Counted from the stretch's first letter, positions 47,292 to 60,008 are shown. The stretch: DNA of 64,000 nt from Bradyrhizobium sp. 139 (GCF_023074175.1 NZ_JADPKS010000107.1:248001-312000); one strand, 5' to 3'. Notes: a model not told the origin generated them from the sequence alone. Made by a program: numbers and translations.

Positions 47292-47317
47292 ATGCCCGGC
47301 CCGAGCCGGCCGGGCAT
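47292..47317 (-). repeat. Strong hairpin in the rpoB-rpoC gap
   Basis: A perfect 10-base-pair stem atgcccggcc (47292-47301) / ggccgggcat (47308-47317) with loop cgagcc. No T run follows, so it is not a normal terminator. It may be an RNase processing or stability element between the two large polymerase genes. Confidence 0.7.
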
Positions 47318-47328
47318 GATAGATCGCG

Positions 47329-51444
<4,116 letters not shown>

Positions 51445-51926
51445 CGTGGCCTCTCATTTCGTCGCCCGCTCTGGGCGCGCCGTCCAGGACGCGGCTGCCG
51501 CCGCTCCCCGGGTTGAATTTTTCGAACCCGTTTTGGGGACTGGAAGTCCAGTTTCAGGCCGCAATGTCCTGAATCTGTTCTTCAGACCTTCAAAACGCAA
51601 AAGGACGCGCGGGGCGCATAGGCACGCCCGCCCGTCACAACGATCGTTTTCACGGACTGCAAAAGCCCGAAATAGCCTGCTCTCCCAACGGCTTACAGGG
51701 AATCCCGCATCCCTGCCCACCGCGCTTTCGTGCTGTCGAACCGATATGGGGCGACAATAGTGCAGATTCGAGGGGTAAACCCTCTAATCTCCACACTTTT
51801 TCGTGTTCGGCCTGCGTCGGGACGTTCCGTCGCACGCCTTTTGCATCTGCCCCACGCTTTCGAGCGAGGACCAAGATCCCGGGCTTCGCGGATACCCGCC
51901 CGGGATCTCGCGCCAGCAAGCGTTGC
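51445..51926. other. rplL-rpoB intergenic region
   Basis: A 482-base non-coding gap. It holds a terminator-like hairpin just after rplL (51874-51908) and a small palindrome actggaagtccagt near 51539-51552. The hairpin has the position of the E. coli rplL-rpoB attenuator. No gene was recognised; short open frames here lack ribosome sites. Confidence 0.6.
51874..51908 (-). terminator. Attenuator-like hairpin after rplL
   Basis: agatcccgggc (51874-51884) pairs perfectly with gcccgggatct (51898-51908), an 11-base-pair stem with a 13-base loop, about 20 bases after the rplL stop. There is no T tract, so termination would be partial or the stem is a processing site. In E. coli an attenuator at the same place sets the ribosomal protein to polymerase ratio. 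Confidence 0.6.
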
Positions 51927-52298
51927 TTACTTGAGCTCGACCTTCGCGCCAGCCTTCTCGAGCTGGACCTTGAGCTTCTCGGCCTCGTCCTTGTTCACGC
52001 CTTCCTTGACAGGCTTCGGCGCGCCCTCAACGAGGTCCTTTGCTTCCTTCAGGCCCAGGCCGGTGATGGCGCGGACTTCCTTGATGACCTCGATCTTCTT
52101 GTCGCCGGCAGCGGCCAGAACGACCGTGAACTCGGTCTTCTCTTCCGCCGGAGCGGCGGCAGCAGCGGCGGGACCGGCAACGGCCACTGCCGCAGCGGCG
52201 GACACGCCCCACTTTTCTTCGAGGAGCTTGGCGAGTTCGGCAGCTTCGAGCACGGTGAGGCTCGAGAGGTCGTCAACGATTTTCTGCAAGTCAGCCAT
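51927..52298 (-). CDS. rplL: 50S ribosomal protein L7/L12
   Basis: A 123-residue stalk protein present in several copies per ribosome, which recruits translation factor GTPases. The N-terminal dimer domain (about 1-30: LQKIVDDLSSLTVLEAAELA) is followed by an Ala/Pro-rich hinge (AAVAVAGPAAAAAAPAEE). The C-terminal factor-binding domain shows KTEFTVVLAAAGDKKIEVIK and GLKEAKDLVEGAPKPVKEG. Follows rplJ by 52 bases. Confidence 0.97.
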   Translation of the reverse strand: MADLQKIVDDLSSLTVLEAAELAKLLEEKWGVSAAAAVAVAGPAAAAAAPAEEKTEFTVVLAAAGDKKIEVIKEVRAITGLGLKEAKDLVEGAPKPVKEGVNKDEAEKLKVQLEKAGAKVELK

Positions 52299-52350
52299 TG
52301 TTCTGTTTCCTTAAACTAGTCTGGTTCGGGTTTGAGTTTTGCGAAGGGCG

Positions 52351-52869
52351 TCAGGCCGCTTCGCTCTTTGAGGCATAAGCCTGAATGACGCGCGCGAGCT
52401 TGCCCGCGGGCGCGTTGGCGAGCTGAGCGATCTTGGTCGCCGGGGCCACAAGCAGGCCGACGATCTTTGCGCGCAGTTCGTCAAGCGACGGCAGCGAGGC
52501 AAGTGCCTTCACGCCGTCGACATTCAAGACGGTCGTTCCCATCGAGCCGCCGACGATGACGAACTTTTCGTTCGTCTTGGCGAATTCGACGGCGACCTTT
52601 GGCGCCGCTACCGGATCGTTCGAAGTGGCGATCACGGTCGGCCCCCTCAGCATGGGACCGATGGCAACGACGTCAGTGCCTTCAAGAGCAATTTTGGCGA
52701 GACGGTTCTTCGAGACCTTCACCGAAGCGCCAGCCTGCTTCATCTGCATACGCAGCTTCTGCATCTGGGCAACGGTCAGGCCGGAATATTGGGCAACGAC
52801 CGCGACGCTCGTGGTCTTGAAGACCCCATTGAGCTGTTCGACCGCTTCCTTTTTTGCCGCTCGTTCCAC
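52351..52869 (-). CDS. rplJ: 50S ribosomal protein L10
   Basis: A 172-residue L10, the stalk base that carries the L7/L12 dimers and in E. coli represses its own operon. A GTG at 52869 is chosen: it has GGAAAGAG six bases before it and gives the family N-terminus (M)ERAAKKEAVEQLNGVF; an in-frame ATG at 52896 adds nine residues and has no good ribosome site. The rRNA-binding domain (SVAVVAQYSGLTVAQMQKLR) and the C-terminal L12-binding helix are complete. Confidence 0.93.
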   Translation of the reverse strand: MERAAKKEAVEQLNGVFKTTSVAVVAQYSGLTVAQMQKLRMQMKQAGASVKVSKNRLAKIALEGTDVVAIGPMLRGPTVIATSNDPVAAPKVAVEFAKTNEKFVIVGGSMGTTVLNVDGVKALASLPSLDELRAKIVGLLVAPATKIAQLANAPAGKLARVIQAYASKSEAA

Positions 52870-53446
52870 AGCAAGCTCTTTCCGGTTGGCGGTCATCGCA
52901 AAGAGCGGGACCGCCGGGTTGCACCCATCGTCCGCCCAAACCTGAACCTCGGGGCCAAAACCCTTCGGACACGCCGGGCAAGACGACAATTCAAAGCCTG
53001 CCCTCCGGGAGCCCGCTAGAGCCCACGGTGTGTCGAGGTCCGAACCAAACCCATTCCGCAACCACCTTAAGGTGGAAGGCGAAGTGAAATCCGGTCTTCA
53101 CCCGTCTATGCAGGCCATGCGATTAAGCCGTTGAGAAATCGAAACTTCCCGCGGGCGCCTGCAGTCTTGGACAGGACAAGGCCAGCCGGCGAACCGCCTG
53201 ACCTCTGCCCGCATTCCACCAACCGATGTTTTTCCTTCCTTTTCCGGCAAATCCTTACGGACGTCCTGAAAAGGAATGAACTCCTGTCGTGTCGGATTTT
53301 TCGGAATACGTGCACGGACGCGCCAGCCAAGGCCGGCCCGTCCGGAAGCGGTTCTTTAACCGCTCGGGGCCCACTTGCCAAGAGCAAAATTCACACCAGT
53401 TCCAATCGATTGGCACAGGCCCTTGACCCGCCCCGAAAGGACCGAT
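52870..53446. other. rplJ leader and promoter region
   Basis: A 577-base non-coding region between the hydroxyacid dehydrogenase and rplJ. The part next to rplJ is where an L10-binding leader would lie. No convincing -35/-10 pair could be fixed. Around 53230-53300 the DNA is more AT-rich than average, a plausible promoter zone. No gene recognised. Confidence 0.5.
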
Positions 53447-54400
53447 TCAGACCGATTTGATCGCGTAAGGCAGCGGCGTGCCCTCGAAGAAAGCACTCAA
53501 GTTCGCCAGCACGCAGTTCTGCATGGCGACATGCGATTCGAGGGTGTGGCCGCCGATATGCGGGGTGAGCACCACGCTGGGGAGCGCCGTCAGCGCGTCG
53601 GGAGCGTGCGGTTCCTTCTCGTAGACGTCCAGGCCGGCACCGGCGATGGTCTTGTCGGTTAGGGCGACAACCAGGGCCTTCTCGTCGATCACCGAGCCGC
53701 GGGAGATGTTGACGACATAGCCGTGCTCCCCGAGCCGCTTGAGGATATCGGCGTTGACGACGTGCTGGGTCTCGGCCCCGGCGCGGACCGCGATCATCAG
53801 CACGCTGCACCAGTCCGCGAGCGCCGCCAGCGTCGGGAAATATTGATAGGGCAGATCGTATTTGCTGCGGCTGAAATAGCCGACCTCGCTCTCGAAGGCG
53901 GCGCAGCGGGCGGCAATCTTGCGGCCGATCTCCCCCATGCCGTAGATGCCGATGCGGCGGCCGGGCATGCCCGGTTGCGGGCGCATCATCGGCGAGGGTT
54001 TCGACGCCGCCCAATCGCCGCTGCGGACATACTGGTCGGCGATCAGGATCCGCCGGGTCGTCGCCAGCATCAAGGTCATCGCGATGTCGGCGACCGGGGC
54101 CGCATTGGCGCCGGGACTGTGGCCGACCGCAATGTTGCGTGTAGCGGCCGCCTCCAGGTCGATGCCGTCATAGCCGGTGCCGTAGCAGACGATGGCGCCG
54201 AGCTTCGGAAACAGGTCCATCGCCTCGGCGCCGAGGGCCGTGCCGCCCGCGGTGAGCATCGCGCGGATGCCGCTGAGCTCTTCGACCGAAAACACATCTC
54301 GCGCCGGCTTGCCGCCGGTGTCGAGCAATTCGAACCGCTCGGCGAAACGCGCCATCATCGTCTTCGGGAAGCGCGAGTAGATCAGGACCTTGTCAGCCAT
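53447..54400 (-). CDS. D-isomer specific 2-hydroxyacid dehydrogenase
   Basis: A 317-residue NAD(P)-dependent enzyme of the D-2-hydroxyacid dehydrogenase family (glyoxylate/hydroxypyruvate reductase-like). The Rossmann motif GMGEIG (154-159) sits in the inserted domain, with the catalytic triad R234 (NISRGS), E263 (EKEP) and H281 (TPHIGGHT). Arg177-type residues after the second strand (YFSRSK) suggest NADP. It would reduce glyoxylate, hydroxypyruvate or a similar 2-oxo acid. It is inserted between rplA and rplJ, an unusual place for a metabolic gene; it shares strand with both but a hairpin separates it from rplA. Confidence 0.9.
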   Translation of the reverse strand: MADKVLIYSRFPKTMMARFAERFELLDTGGKPARDVFSVEELSGIRAMLTAGGTALGAEAMDLFPKLGAIVCYGTGYDGIDLEAAATRNIAVGHSPGANAAPVADIAMTLMLATTRRILIADQYVRSGDWAASKPSPMMRPQPGMPGRRIGIYGMGEIGRKIAARCAAFESEVGYFSRSKYDLPYQYFPTLAALADWCSVLMIAVRAGAETQHVVNADILKRLGEHGYVVNISRGSVIDEKALVVALTDKTIAGAGLDVYEKEPHAPDALTALPSVVLTPHIGGHTLESHVAMQNCVLANLSAFFEGTPLPYAIKSV

Positions 54401-54434
54401 TGTTCTTGTTTCCGGTGAACGCCGTCACGAACGA

Positions 54435-54470
54435 CGAGGGGCGGAATTGGTTGCCCAATTCCGCCCCTCG
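54435..54470 (-). terminator. 16-base-pair hairpin between rplA and the dehydrogenase gene
   Basis: A perfect 16-base-pair stem cgaggggcggaattgg (54435-54450) / ccaattccgcccctcg (54455-54470) with a four-base loop, about 20 bases after the rplA stop. Only scattered T residues follow on the minus strand, but the stem is by far the strongest in this block and likely ends most rplKA transcripts. Confidence 0.8.
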
Positions 54471-54490
54471 CCTCATGCAATTTTCAAACC

Positions 54491-55183
54491 TTAGGCGAGA
54501 ATGGTGCCCGGCTCGACCTTCACGCCCGGGCCCATGGTCGAGGACACCGCAACGCGCTGGATGTAGGTACCCTTGGAGCCAGCCGGCTTCGCCTTGGAGA
54601 CGGCATCAGCCAAGGCCTTGATGTTCTCGACCAGCTTCTCCTCGGAGAACGAGGCCTTGCCGACGCCGGCCTGGAGGATGCCCGCCTTCTCGACCCGGAA
54701 CTCGACCGAGCCGCCCTTGGCACCCTTCACCGCACCGGTGACGTCCATGGTCACGGTGCCGATCTTCGGGTTCGGCATCAGGCCGCGCGGGCCGAGCACC
54801 TTACCGAGACGGCCGACCAGCGGCATCATGTCGGGGGTGGCGATACAGCGGTCGAATTCGATCGTACCGTTCTGCACCTTCTCGACCAAGTCCTCGGCGC
54901 CGACGACGTCGGCACCGGCAGCCTTGGCTTCATCGGCCTTGGCGCCGCGGGCGAACACGCCGACGCGGAGCGTACGGCCGGTGCCGTTCGGCAGGGTCAC
55001 GACGCCACGGACCATCTGGTCGGCGTGACGGGGGTCGACGCCGAGATTGATCGCGATCTCGATCGTCTCGTCGAACTTCGACTTGGCGCGCTCCCTAACC
55101 ATCTTGATGGCGTCCGCGAGCGGGTAAAGCTTTTCGCGATCAACGCCTTCACGGGCTTTCTTCAAACGCTTTCCGATTGCCAT
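54491..55183 (-). CDS. rplA: 50S ribosomal protein L1
   Basis: A 230-residue L1 of the mobile stalk that moves with E-site tRNA; in E. coli it represses the rplKA operon. It has IGKRLKKAREGVDREKLYPL, then GVVTLPNGTGRTLRVGVFA, and the signature LGPRGLMPNPKIGTVTMDV. The ATG is six bases after rplK. A 16-base-pair hairpin follows the stop. Confidence 0.97.
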   Translation of the reverse strand: MAIGKRLKKAREGVDREKLYPLADAIKMVRERAKSKFDETIEIAINLGVDPRHADQMVRGVVTLPNGTGRTLRVGVFARGAKADEAKAAGADVVGAEDLVEKVQNGTIEFDRCIATPDMMPLVGRLGKVLGPRGLMPNPKIGTVTMDVTGAVKGAKGGSVEFRVEKAGILQAGVGKASFSEEKLVENIKALADAVSKAKPAGSKGTYIQRVAVSSTMGPGVKVEPGTILA

Positions 55184-55189
55184 GACCGT

Positions 55190-55618
55190 TTACCCCGCCA
55201 CTTCCAGGCCCATCGAACGGGCAGAGCCCTCGACCATCTTCATGGCCGACTCGATCGAGTCGCAATTGAGATCCTTTATCTTCTTCTCGGCGATCTCGCG
55301 CACCTGCGCCTTGGTCACCGCGCCGGCCTTGTCGCGGCCCGGCGCCTTCGAGCCGGACTGGATCTTTGCAGCCTGCTTGAGGAAGAACGACATCGGGGGC
55401 GTCTTCATCTCGAAGGTGAACGAACGATCGGCGTAGATCGTGATCACCACCGGAATCGGGGTGTTCTTCTCTTCCTTCTGGGTCTGGGCGTTGAACGCCT
55501 TGCAGAACTCCATGATGTTGAGACCGCGCTGACCAAGCGCGGGACCGATCGGGGGCGAAGGATTCGCCGCACCGGCCGGGACCTGAAGCTTCAGGTATCC
55601 GGTCACTTTCTTTGCCAT
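55190..55618 (-). CDS. rplK: 50S ribosomal protein L11
   Basis: A 142-residue L11 of the GTPase-associated centre, needed for RelA activation in stringent response and target of thiostrepton-class drugs. The N-terminal domain has LQVPAGAANPSPPIGPALGQ with the flexible Pro-Pro turn; the RNA-binding C-terminal domain has KKIKDLNCDSIESAMKMVEG. A small GC hairpin (gccggc-gatct-gccggc) overlaps the leader just before its ribosome site. Confidence 0.97.
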   Translation of the reverse strand: MAKKVTGYLKLQVPAGAANPSPPIGPALGQRGLNIMEFCKAFNAQTQKEEKNTPIPVVITIYADRSFTFEMKTPPMSFFLKQAAKIQSGSKAPGRDKAGAVTKAQVREIAEKKIKDLNCDSIESAMKMVEGSARSMGLEVAG

Positions 55619-55751
55619 GTATTACTCCTGTTGTGCCGGCAGATCGCCGGCGGTTTCAGGTTCGTGGTCTGGGTTGGGTGCGGCTGGCGACCGCCCTCTC
55701 CCTCCCACGGCCTATTTCGCGCCAAGCCCTTAAGCTTCGCACGTTGTCCGG

Positions 55752-56309
55752 TCAGACCTTCTCGACCTGACCGAATTCCAGTTCGACTGGAGTGGCGCGG
55801 CCGAAGATCGACACCGCGACCTTTACGCGCGAGCGCGCCTCGTCGATTTCCTCGACCACACCCGAGAACGAGGCGAACGGGCCGTCGGCCACGCGCACGT
55901 TCTCGCCGATCTCGAACGACACCGACGCCTTCGGCCGTTCCACGCCCTCCTGCACCTGGTGCAGGATGCGCATGGCCTCGGATTCCGAGATCGGCATCGG
56001 CTTGTTTTCGGCGCCGAGGAAGCCGGTCACCTTCGGCGTGTTCTTGATCAGATGGAACGCCTCGTCAGTCAGCTTCATCTTCACCAGCACATAGCCCGGG
56101 AAGAATTTGCGCTCGGCGTCGATCTTGCGGCCGCGGCGCACTTCGGTGACCTTTTCGGTTGGCACCAGCACCAGCTCGAACAGCTCCTCGAGCCCGCGCT
56201 GCTTGGCCTGCTCGCGGATCGATTCGGCGACCTTCTTCTCGAAGTTCGAATAGGCGTGGACGATGTACCAGCGCTTGTCGGACGATTGGGTTGCAGCGGC
56301 TATTGCCAT
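55752..56309 (-). CDS. nusG: Transcription termination/antitermination factor NusG
   Basis: A 185-residue NusG. The N-terminal domain (about 1-125) binds the RNA polymerase clamp (KRWYIVHAYSNFEKKVAESI, then PGYVLVKMKLTDEAFHLIKN). The C-terminal KOW domain (about 133-185, VRVADGPFASFSGVVEEIDE) binds Rho or S10. Its ATG shares one base with the secE stop. The internal acidic-free loop GRKIDAERKFFPG is of normal size. Confidence 0.97.
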   Translation of the reverse strand: MAIAAATQSSDKRWYIVHAYSNFEKKVAESIREQAKQRGLEELFELVLVPTEKVTEVRRGRKIDAERKFFPGYVLVKMKLTDEAFHLIKNTPKVTGFLGAENKPMPISESEAMRILHQVQEGVERPKASVSFEIGENVRVADGPFASFSGVVEEIDEARSRVKVAVSIFGRATPVELEFGQVEKV

Positions 56310-56500
56310 CAGTGAATGCCCAAAAGGAAGGTGATGAGATAGCGGATGATCTGGTCGGCGGCGAAGAAGAAGATCGAAGCCACGGCGACCATGACGAACA
56401 CCATGATGGTGGTGATCGTCGTCTCGCGACGGGTCGGCCAGGTGACCTTGGCGGTCTCCGAGCGCACTTCCTGCAAGAACTTGAACGGGCTGACTGCCAT
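56309..56500 (-). CDS. secE: Preprotein translocase subunit SecE
   Basis: A 63-residue SecE with the minimal one-membrane-span form typical of alphaproteobacteria. An amphipathic cytosolic helix (PFKFLQEVRSETAKVTWPTR, with the conserved KVTWP) precedes a single membrane helix (about 35-58). It clamps the two halves of SecY, encoded at 22144-23475. The start at 56500 is the first Met that gives a proper N-terminus; longer frames are non-homologous. Confidence 0.95.
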   Translation of the reverse strand: MAVSPFKFLQEVRSETAKVTWPTRRETTITTIMVFVMVAVASIFFFAADQIIRYLITFLLGIH

Positions 56501-56840
56501 CGTTTGATGTCCAACGTCCGTCGCCGGACGCGAATGAATTTCAGGGATCCGAACAGCCGCCGTTGGCCCAGCCCTCTGTCTCGAAGGATGAGCCGGAAAC
56601 CGGGCTCGATTGTTCGGGGATTTCAAAGCCGCGCCGGAGGTCCGCGTCTAACGGGCCGGCTGCGAGTGCGGGGTAAATACTGCGGATAGGGCCAAAGGTC
56701 AAGCTGTGGCAGGCTTGGCAGCTTGCGGCCTCGCCTTGCGGACCTGATCCGGATCAAGGGCTTATCCGATCCTCATGACCCACGGTCCGAGCTTTCGGCC
56801 CGGCGCCGTCCTGCCTGTCGATCCTGATTGTCGGATGAGC
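56501..56840. other. secE promoter region
   Basis: A 340-base gap between secE and tRNA-Trp. It holds a clear promoter pair at 56674-56702 and a palindrome tgatccggatca near 56745-56756. No gene seen. Confidence 0.6.
56674..56702 (-). promoter_or_regulatory. secE-nusG promoter
   Basis: On the minus strand TTGACC (56697-56702) is followed after 17 bases by TATTTA (56674-56679), close to the sigma-70 consensus. Transcription would start near 56667 and leave a leader of about 165 bases before secE. Confidence 0.7.
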
Positions 56841-56916
56841 TGGCAGGAGTGGCAGGGCTCGAACCTGCGACCCCCGGTTTTGGAGACCGGTGCTCTACCA
56901 ATTGAGCTACACTCCT
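56841..56916 (-). tRNA. trpT: tRNA-Trp (anticodon CCA)
   Basis: On the minus strand a 76-base cloverleaf begins AGGAGTGTAGCTC, has the anticodon loop CTCCAAA with anticodon CCA, the T loop GGTTCGAGCC and an encoded 3' CCA. The acceptor stem AGGAGTG / CACTCCT is perfect over seven pairs. Tryptophan tRNA directly before secE-nusG is a common bacterial order. Confidence 0.97.
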
Positions 56917-57078
56917 ACGACCCTGCGTCGCCGCACGGATCAGGGCCGCTTTCAAGCACAGGGGGCGGCCGGATTGCAAGGACGGATTGCAAGGTGAAGC
57001 GCGCTGGCTTCGCTTGTTTGTGCCGCGCCTTCTGGGCCACAGTTCGTTCCCGATAATCAAGAACAACCGGGAGTGCCC

Positions 57079-58314
57079 ATGACTGCCCAAGCGTCTGCGA
57101 CAGCCGCCCCTCGCCCCGCGACCGCGCCGAAAACCCCGCCTTTGCCCGAGGCCAAGCCCGAGATGCTGGGCCTGTCGCGCCCCCGCCTCAAGGCGATGTC
57201 GGATGCGTTCAAGCGCGAGATCGACAAGGGAACCGTTCCCGGCGTCACCGTTCTGGTGGCGCGGCGGGGCCAGGTCGGCTGGTTCGAGGCACTCGGCAAG
57301 CAGAGCCCGGCTGCTTCCGCGCTCATGGCAACTGATTCGATCTTCCGCATCTTCTCGATGACCAAGCCGATCGTCTCCGTCGGCGTCATGGCGCTGGTCG
57401 AGGATGGCCGCCTCCTGCTCGGCGATCCCGTCGCCAAGTTCATTCCGGAGTTCGCGGACCAAAAGGTCGGCGTGGTCAGCCGCGGCAAGCTGGAACTGGT
57501 TCCGCCCAGGCGGCCGATGACGGTGCAGGACCTGCTCCGCCACACCTCGGGCCTGACCTATGAGCACCAGGGCGACGGCCCCGTACACAAGATCTACCAG
57601 GATTCGCGGGTGCGCAGCCGCAAGATCACCAATGCCGAGCATGCCGCGCTGGTCGCAAGCTTCCCGATGGTCTGCCACCCCGGCGACGAGTTCAACTACA
57701 GCCGCTCCACCGACATCCTCGGCCGCATCATCGAGGTCGTCAGCGGCAAATCGCTTGGCGCGTACCTCACCGAGCGCATCCTCGCACCGCTCCAGATGGC
57801 GGAGACCGGCTTTGTGACCAGCGAGGCCAATGCCGGCCGGCTCGCCGAGCCGTTCGCGGCCGATCCCTGGACCGGCGACAAGGTCGCGCTGTTCAACATG
57901 CTCGAACAGCCGATCATGGAGTCCGGCGGCGGCGGCCTCGTCTCCACGACCATGGACTATGCCCGCTTCGCGCTGATGCTGCGCAATGGCGGCACCCTCG
58001 ACGGCAACAGGATCATCGGCCGCAAGACGCTGGAGCTGATGGCCTCCGATCATCTCGGACCTCACGTCGTGACCAACGGCACTCTCCTGTCGCCCGGCCA
58101 CGGTTTCGGCCTCGGCTTCGCGGTGCGCCGCGAGGCCGGCATCGCGCCCTTCCCCGGCAGCGTCGGCCAGTATTTCTGGAGCGGCATTGCGGGGACGTTC
58201 TTCTGGATCGATCCGAAGGAGGATCTGTTCGTCGTGTTTATGAGCCAGGGACCGGGGCAGCGCGACTACACGCGGACGTTAGTGCGGGATCTGGTTTACG
58301 CGGCGGTGGAGTAA
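57079..58314 (+). CDS. SxxK serine hydrolase (beta-lactamase/family VIII esterase type)
   Basis: A 411-residue cytosolic serine hydrolase of the class C beta-lactamase fold. The nucleophile motif is S93-M-T-K96 and the second motif Y207-S-R. The third motif region is FWSGIAGTFFW rather than KTG, as in family VIII carboxylesterases and LACTB-like proteins. No signal peptide; the N-terminal 25 residues are Ala/Pro-rich. The ATG at 57079 follows GGGAG and is preferred over a GTG six bases earlier. Substrate is probably an ester; beta-lactam cleavage is unlikely without KTG. It stands alone downstream of tRNA-Trp. Confidence 0.88.
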   Translation: MTAQASATAAPRPATAPKTPPLPEAKPEMLGLSRPRLKAMSDAFKREIDKGTVPGVTVLVARRGQVGWFEALGKQSPAASALMATDSIFRIFSMTKPIVSVGVMALVEDGRLLLGDPVAKFIPEFADQKVGVVSRGKLELVPPRRPMTVQDLLRHTSGLTYEHQGDGPVHKIYQDSRVRSRKITNAEHAALVASFPMVCHPGDEFNYSRSTDILGRIIEVVSGKSLGAYLTERILAPLQMAETGFVTSEANAGRLAEPFAADPWTGDKVALFNMLEQPIMESGGGGLVSTTMDYARFALMLRNGGTLDGNRIIGRKTLELMASDHLGPHVVTNGTLLSPGHGFGLGFAVRREAGIAPFPGSVGQYFWSGIAGTFFWIDPKEDLFVVFMSQGPGQRDYTRTLVRDLVYAAVE

Positions 58315-58355
58315 AGTCAGTCGCTGACGCGCGACGCTGCATCCCCACACCCACT

Positions 58356-58456
58356 GTCATGCCCCGCGAAGGCGGGGGCATCCAGTACGCCGCGGCGTCC
58401 CGATTCAATCACGTCTGTCACGGAGTACTGGATCGCCCGCCTTCGCGGGCGACGAC
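58356..58456. repeat. Palindromic repeat (cccgcgaaggcggg family)
   Basis: The left part gccccgcgaaggcgggggca and ccagtac near 58361-58387 pair with gtactggatcgcc and cgccttcgcggg near 58425-58450. It fills the gap between the converging serine hydrolase and SDR genes and can act as a terminator in both directions. The family (often written as tcatgccccgcgaaggcggg) is common in alphaproteobacteria. Confidence 0.8.
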
Positions 58457-58469
58457 ACCTGCTGTTACC

Positions 58470-59237
58470 TCAGCTAATCGTCGCGCCGCCGTCGATCACC
58501 ATGGTCTGGCCGGTCATGAAGTCGCCGGCCTTCGATCCCAGGAACACTGCGGCGCCCGCGATCTCGTCGGGGATGCCGATGCGCAAGAGCGGCGAGCGCG
58601 AGGTCGAGGCTTTCAGGTTCTCCGGATTGTCCCACAGCGCCTTGGCGAAATCGGTCTTGATCAGGCCGGGCGCAATGCAGTTCACGCGGATATTGTCCTT
58701 GCCGTACTCGCAGGCGAGATTGCGTGCGAGCTGCATGTCGGCGGCCTTGGAAATGGCGTAGGCGCCGAGAATGGTCGAGCCCTTCAATCCGCCGATCGAG
58801 GAGATGATGATGATCGAGCCGTCCTTGCGCTCGATCATCTGCGGCACCACCATCGAGATCAGCCAGTTGTTGGCGACGATGTTGTTGTCGAGGATCTTCC
58901 TGAACTGATCGTCGGAGATGCCGGCGAGCGGACCGTAATATGGGTTCGAGGCCGCGTTGCAGACCAGAACGTCGATCTTGCCAAATGCGCGGTTGCTCTC
59001 GTCGATCAGGTTTTGCAGGTTTTCCTTGGACGAGATGTTCGCAGCGATCGCGACCGCCGTGCCCTTACCGAACTTGTCGTTGATGCCCTTCGCAACCTGC
59101 TCGCAGACGTCGGCCTTGCGCGAGGAGATCACCACCTTGGCGCCGTGCTCGGCCATGCGCTCGGCGATCGCAAGCCCGATGCCGCGCGTCGAACCGGTGA
59201 TGACGGCGACTTTCCCCTTCATGTCGAACAAGGTCAT
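58470..59237 (-). CDS. SDR-family oxidoreductase (FabG-like)
   Basis: A 255-residue short-chain dehydrogenase. TGSTRGIG at 14-21, CNAAS at 93-97 replacing the usual NNAG, S147, Y160 and K164 (YAISK). DIR-type loop is replaced by R40-K41, suggesting NADP. The C-terminus GQTMVIDGGATI is the FabG/glucose-dehydrogenase style end. Substrate unknown. Its stop adjoins a palindromic repeat. Confidence 0.9.
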   Translation of the reverse strand: MTLFDMKGKVAVITGSTRGIGLAIAERMAEHGAKVVISSRKADVCEQVAKGINDKFGKGTAVAIAANISSKENLQNLIDESNRAFGKIDVLVCNAASNPYYGPLAGISDDQFRKILDNNIVANNWLISMVVPQMIERKDGSIIIISSIGGLKGSTILGAYAISKAADMQLARNLACEYGKDNIRVNCIAPGLIKTDFAKALWDNPENLKASTSRSPLLRIGIPDEIAGAAVFLGSKAGDFMTGQTMVIDGGATIS

Positions 59238-59309
59238 GTTTCTCTCCCAGAGTACGATGTAATTGATTGGCCTGAAGCTTACGCCGCATCCGCGCGACCC
59301 GGCAATTGC

Positions 59310-60008
59310 TCAGGCGAGCTTCTTGACTTCCGGTCCGGCCGGCTGGTGCATCGCCGCGTGTGCATCGTCAGCGATCCACGGCTGCTGGTTCACCATCGGC
59401 AGCCGCCAGACCGTGCGCTCGGGGCTTGCGAAATAGTCGAGCCGCGTCACCGAGCAATTGTCGATGTCGAACGACAGCCCCCGCTCCGGCTGGCCGTCGA
59501 GGGCCAGCCCCAGCGCAGCCTTGATGGTGCCGCCATGTGCGACCGCGATCACGTCCTGCCCGGCCGCCTCGACGGTGATCCGCTCGATGGTGCGGCGTGT
59601 GCGGTTGTAGAGGTCCATGAAACTTTCGCCGCCGGGCGCGGGCTCGTTGATGTCGGCGAACCAGCTCGCGCCGACGGGACGGCTGGCGATGAACTGAGCG
59701 CGGTTCATCCCCTGCCAGCGGCCGAGATTTTGTTCGGCAAGGTCCGCCTCCCATTTCATCGACGCGGGCCGCGGGAAGCCGGCCGCCCAGATCGCTTCCG
59801 CGGTCTGGTGCGTGCGCATCAGATTGCTCGAATACCAGACCGCCTTGCGTGGCAGCAACCTGGCAACAGCGTTGAAGACGTAAGCGTCGCTGGTGTCGCA
59901 GGCGATGTCGGACTGTCCGTAAATATTGCCGCCGTCATTGCGCACCGGCGCGTGACGGACCCACCACCAGCGTGTCGTGACCACATTGGGCTTGTCTGCA
60001 CCTGCCAT
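59310..60008 (-). CDS. Histidine phosphatase family protein
   Basis: A 232-residue member of the phosphoglycerate mutase/acid phosphatase superfamily. The phospho-accepting motif is R18-H19-A20 (RHA instead of RHG), with the second Arg in MRTHQT (R65), Glu92 (AEQNLGRWQG) and the second His in AHGG (H158). This set predicts phosphatase rather than mutase activity; the substrate is unknown. Start MAGADK at 60008; longer in-frame extensions lack homology. It lies 72 bases upstream of the SDR gene on the same strand and may share its transcript. Confidence 0.88.
   Translation of the reverse strand: MAGADKPNVVTTRWWWVRHAPVRNDGGNIYGQSDIACDTSDAYVFNAVARLLPRKAVWYSSNLMRTHQTAEAIWAAGFPRPASMKWEADLAEQNLGRWQGMNRAQFIASRPVGASWFADINEPAPGGESFMDLYNRTRRTIERITVEAAGQDVIAVAHGGTIKAALGLALDGQPERGLSFDIDNCSVTRLDYFASPERTVWRLPMVNQQPWIADDAHAAMHQPAGPEVKKLA

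Noticed and set aside
56742..56758. A FixK/FNR-like TTGAT-N4-ATCA palindrome upstream of secE
   Set aside because: One half-site deviates (TCAG for TCAA), it is over 40 bases upstream of a good housekeeping promoter, and oxygen control of secE-nusG is not expected.
56841..57078. A second tuf or further tRNA genes near secE
   Set aside because: Only tRNA-Trp folds properly; the next gene upstream is an unrelated serine hydrolase on the other strand.
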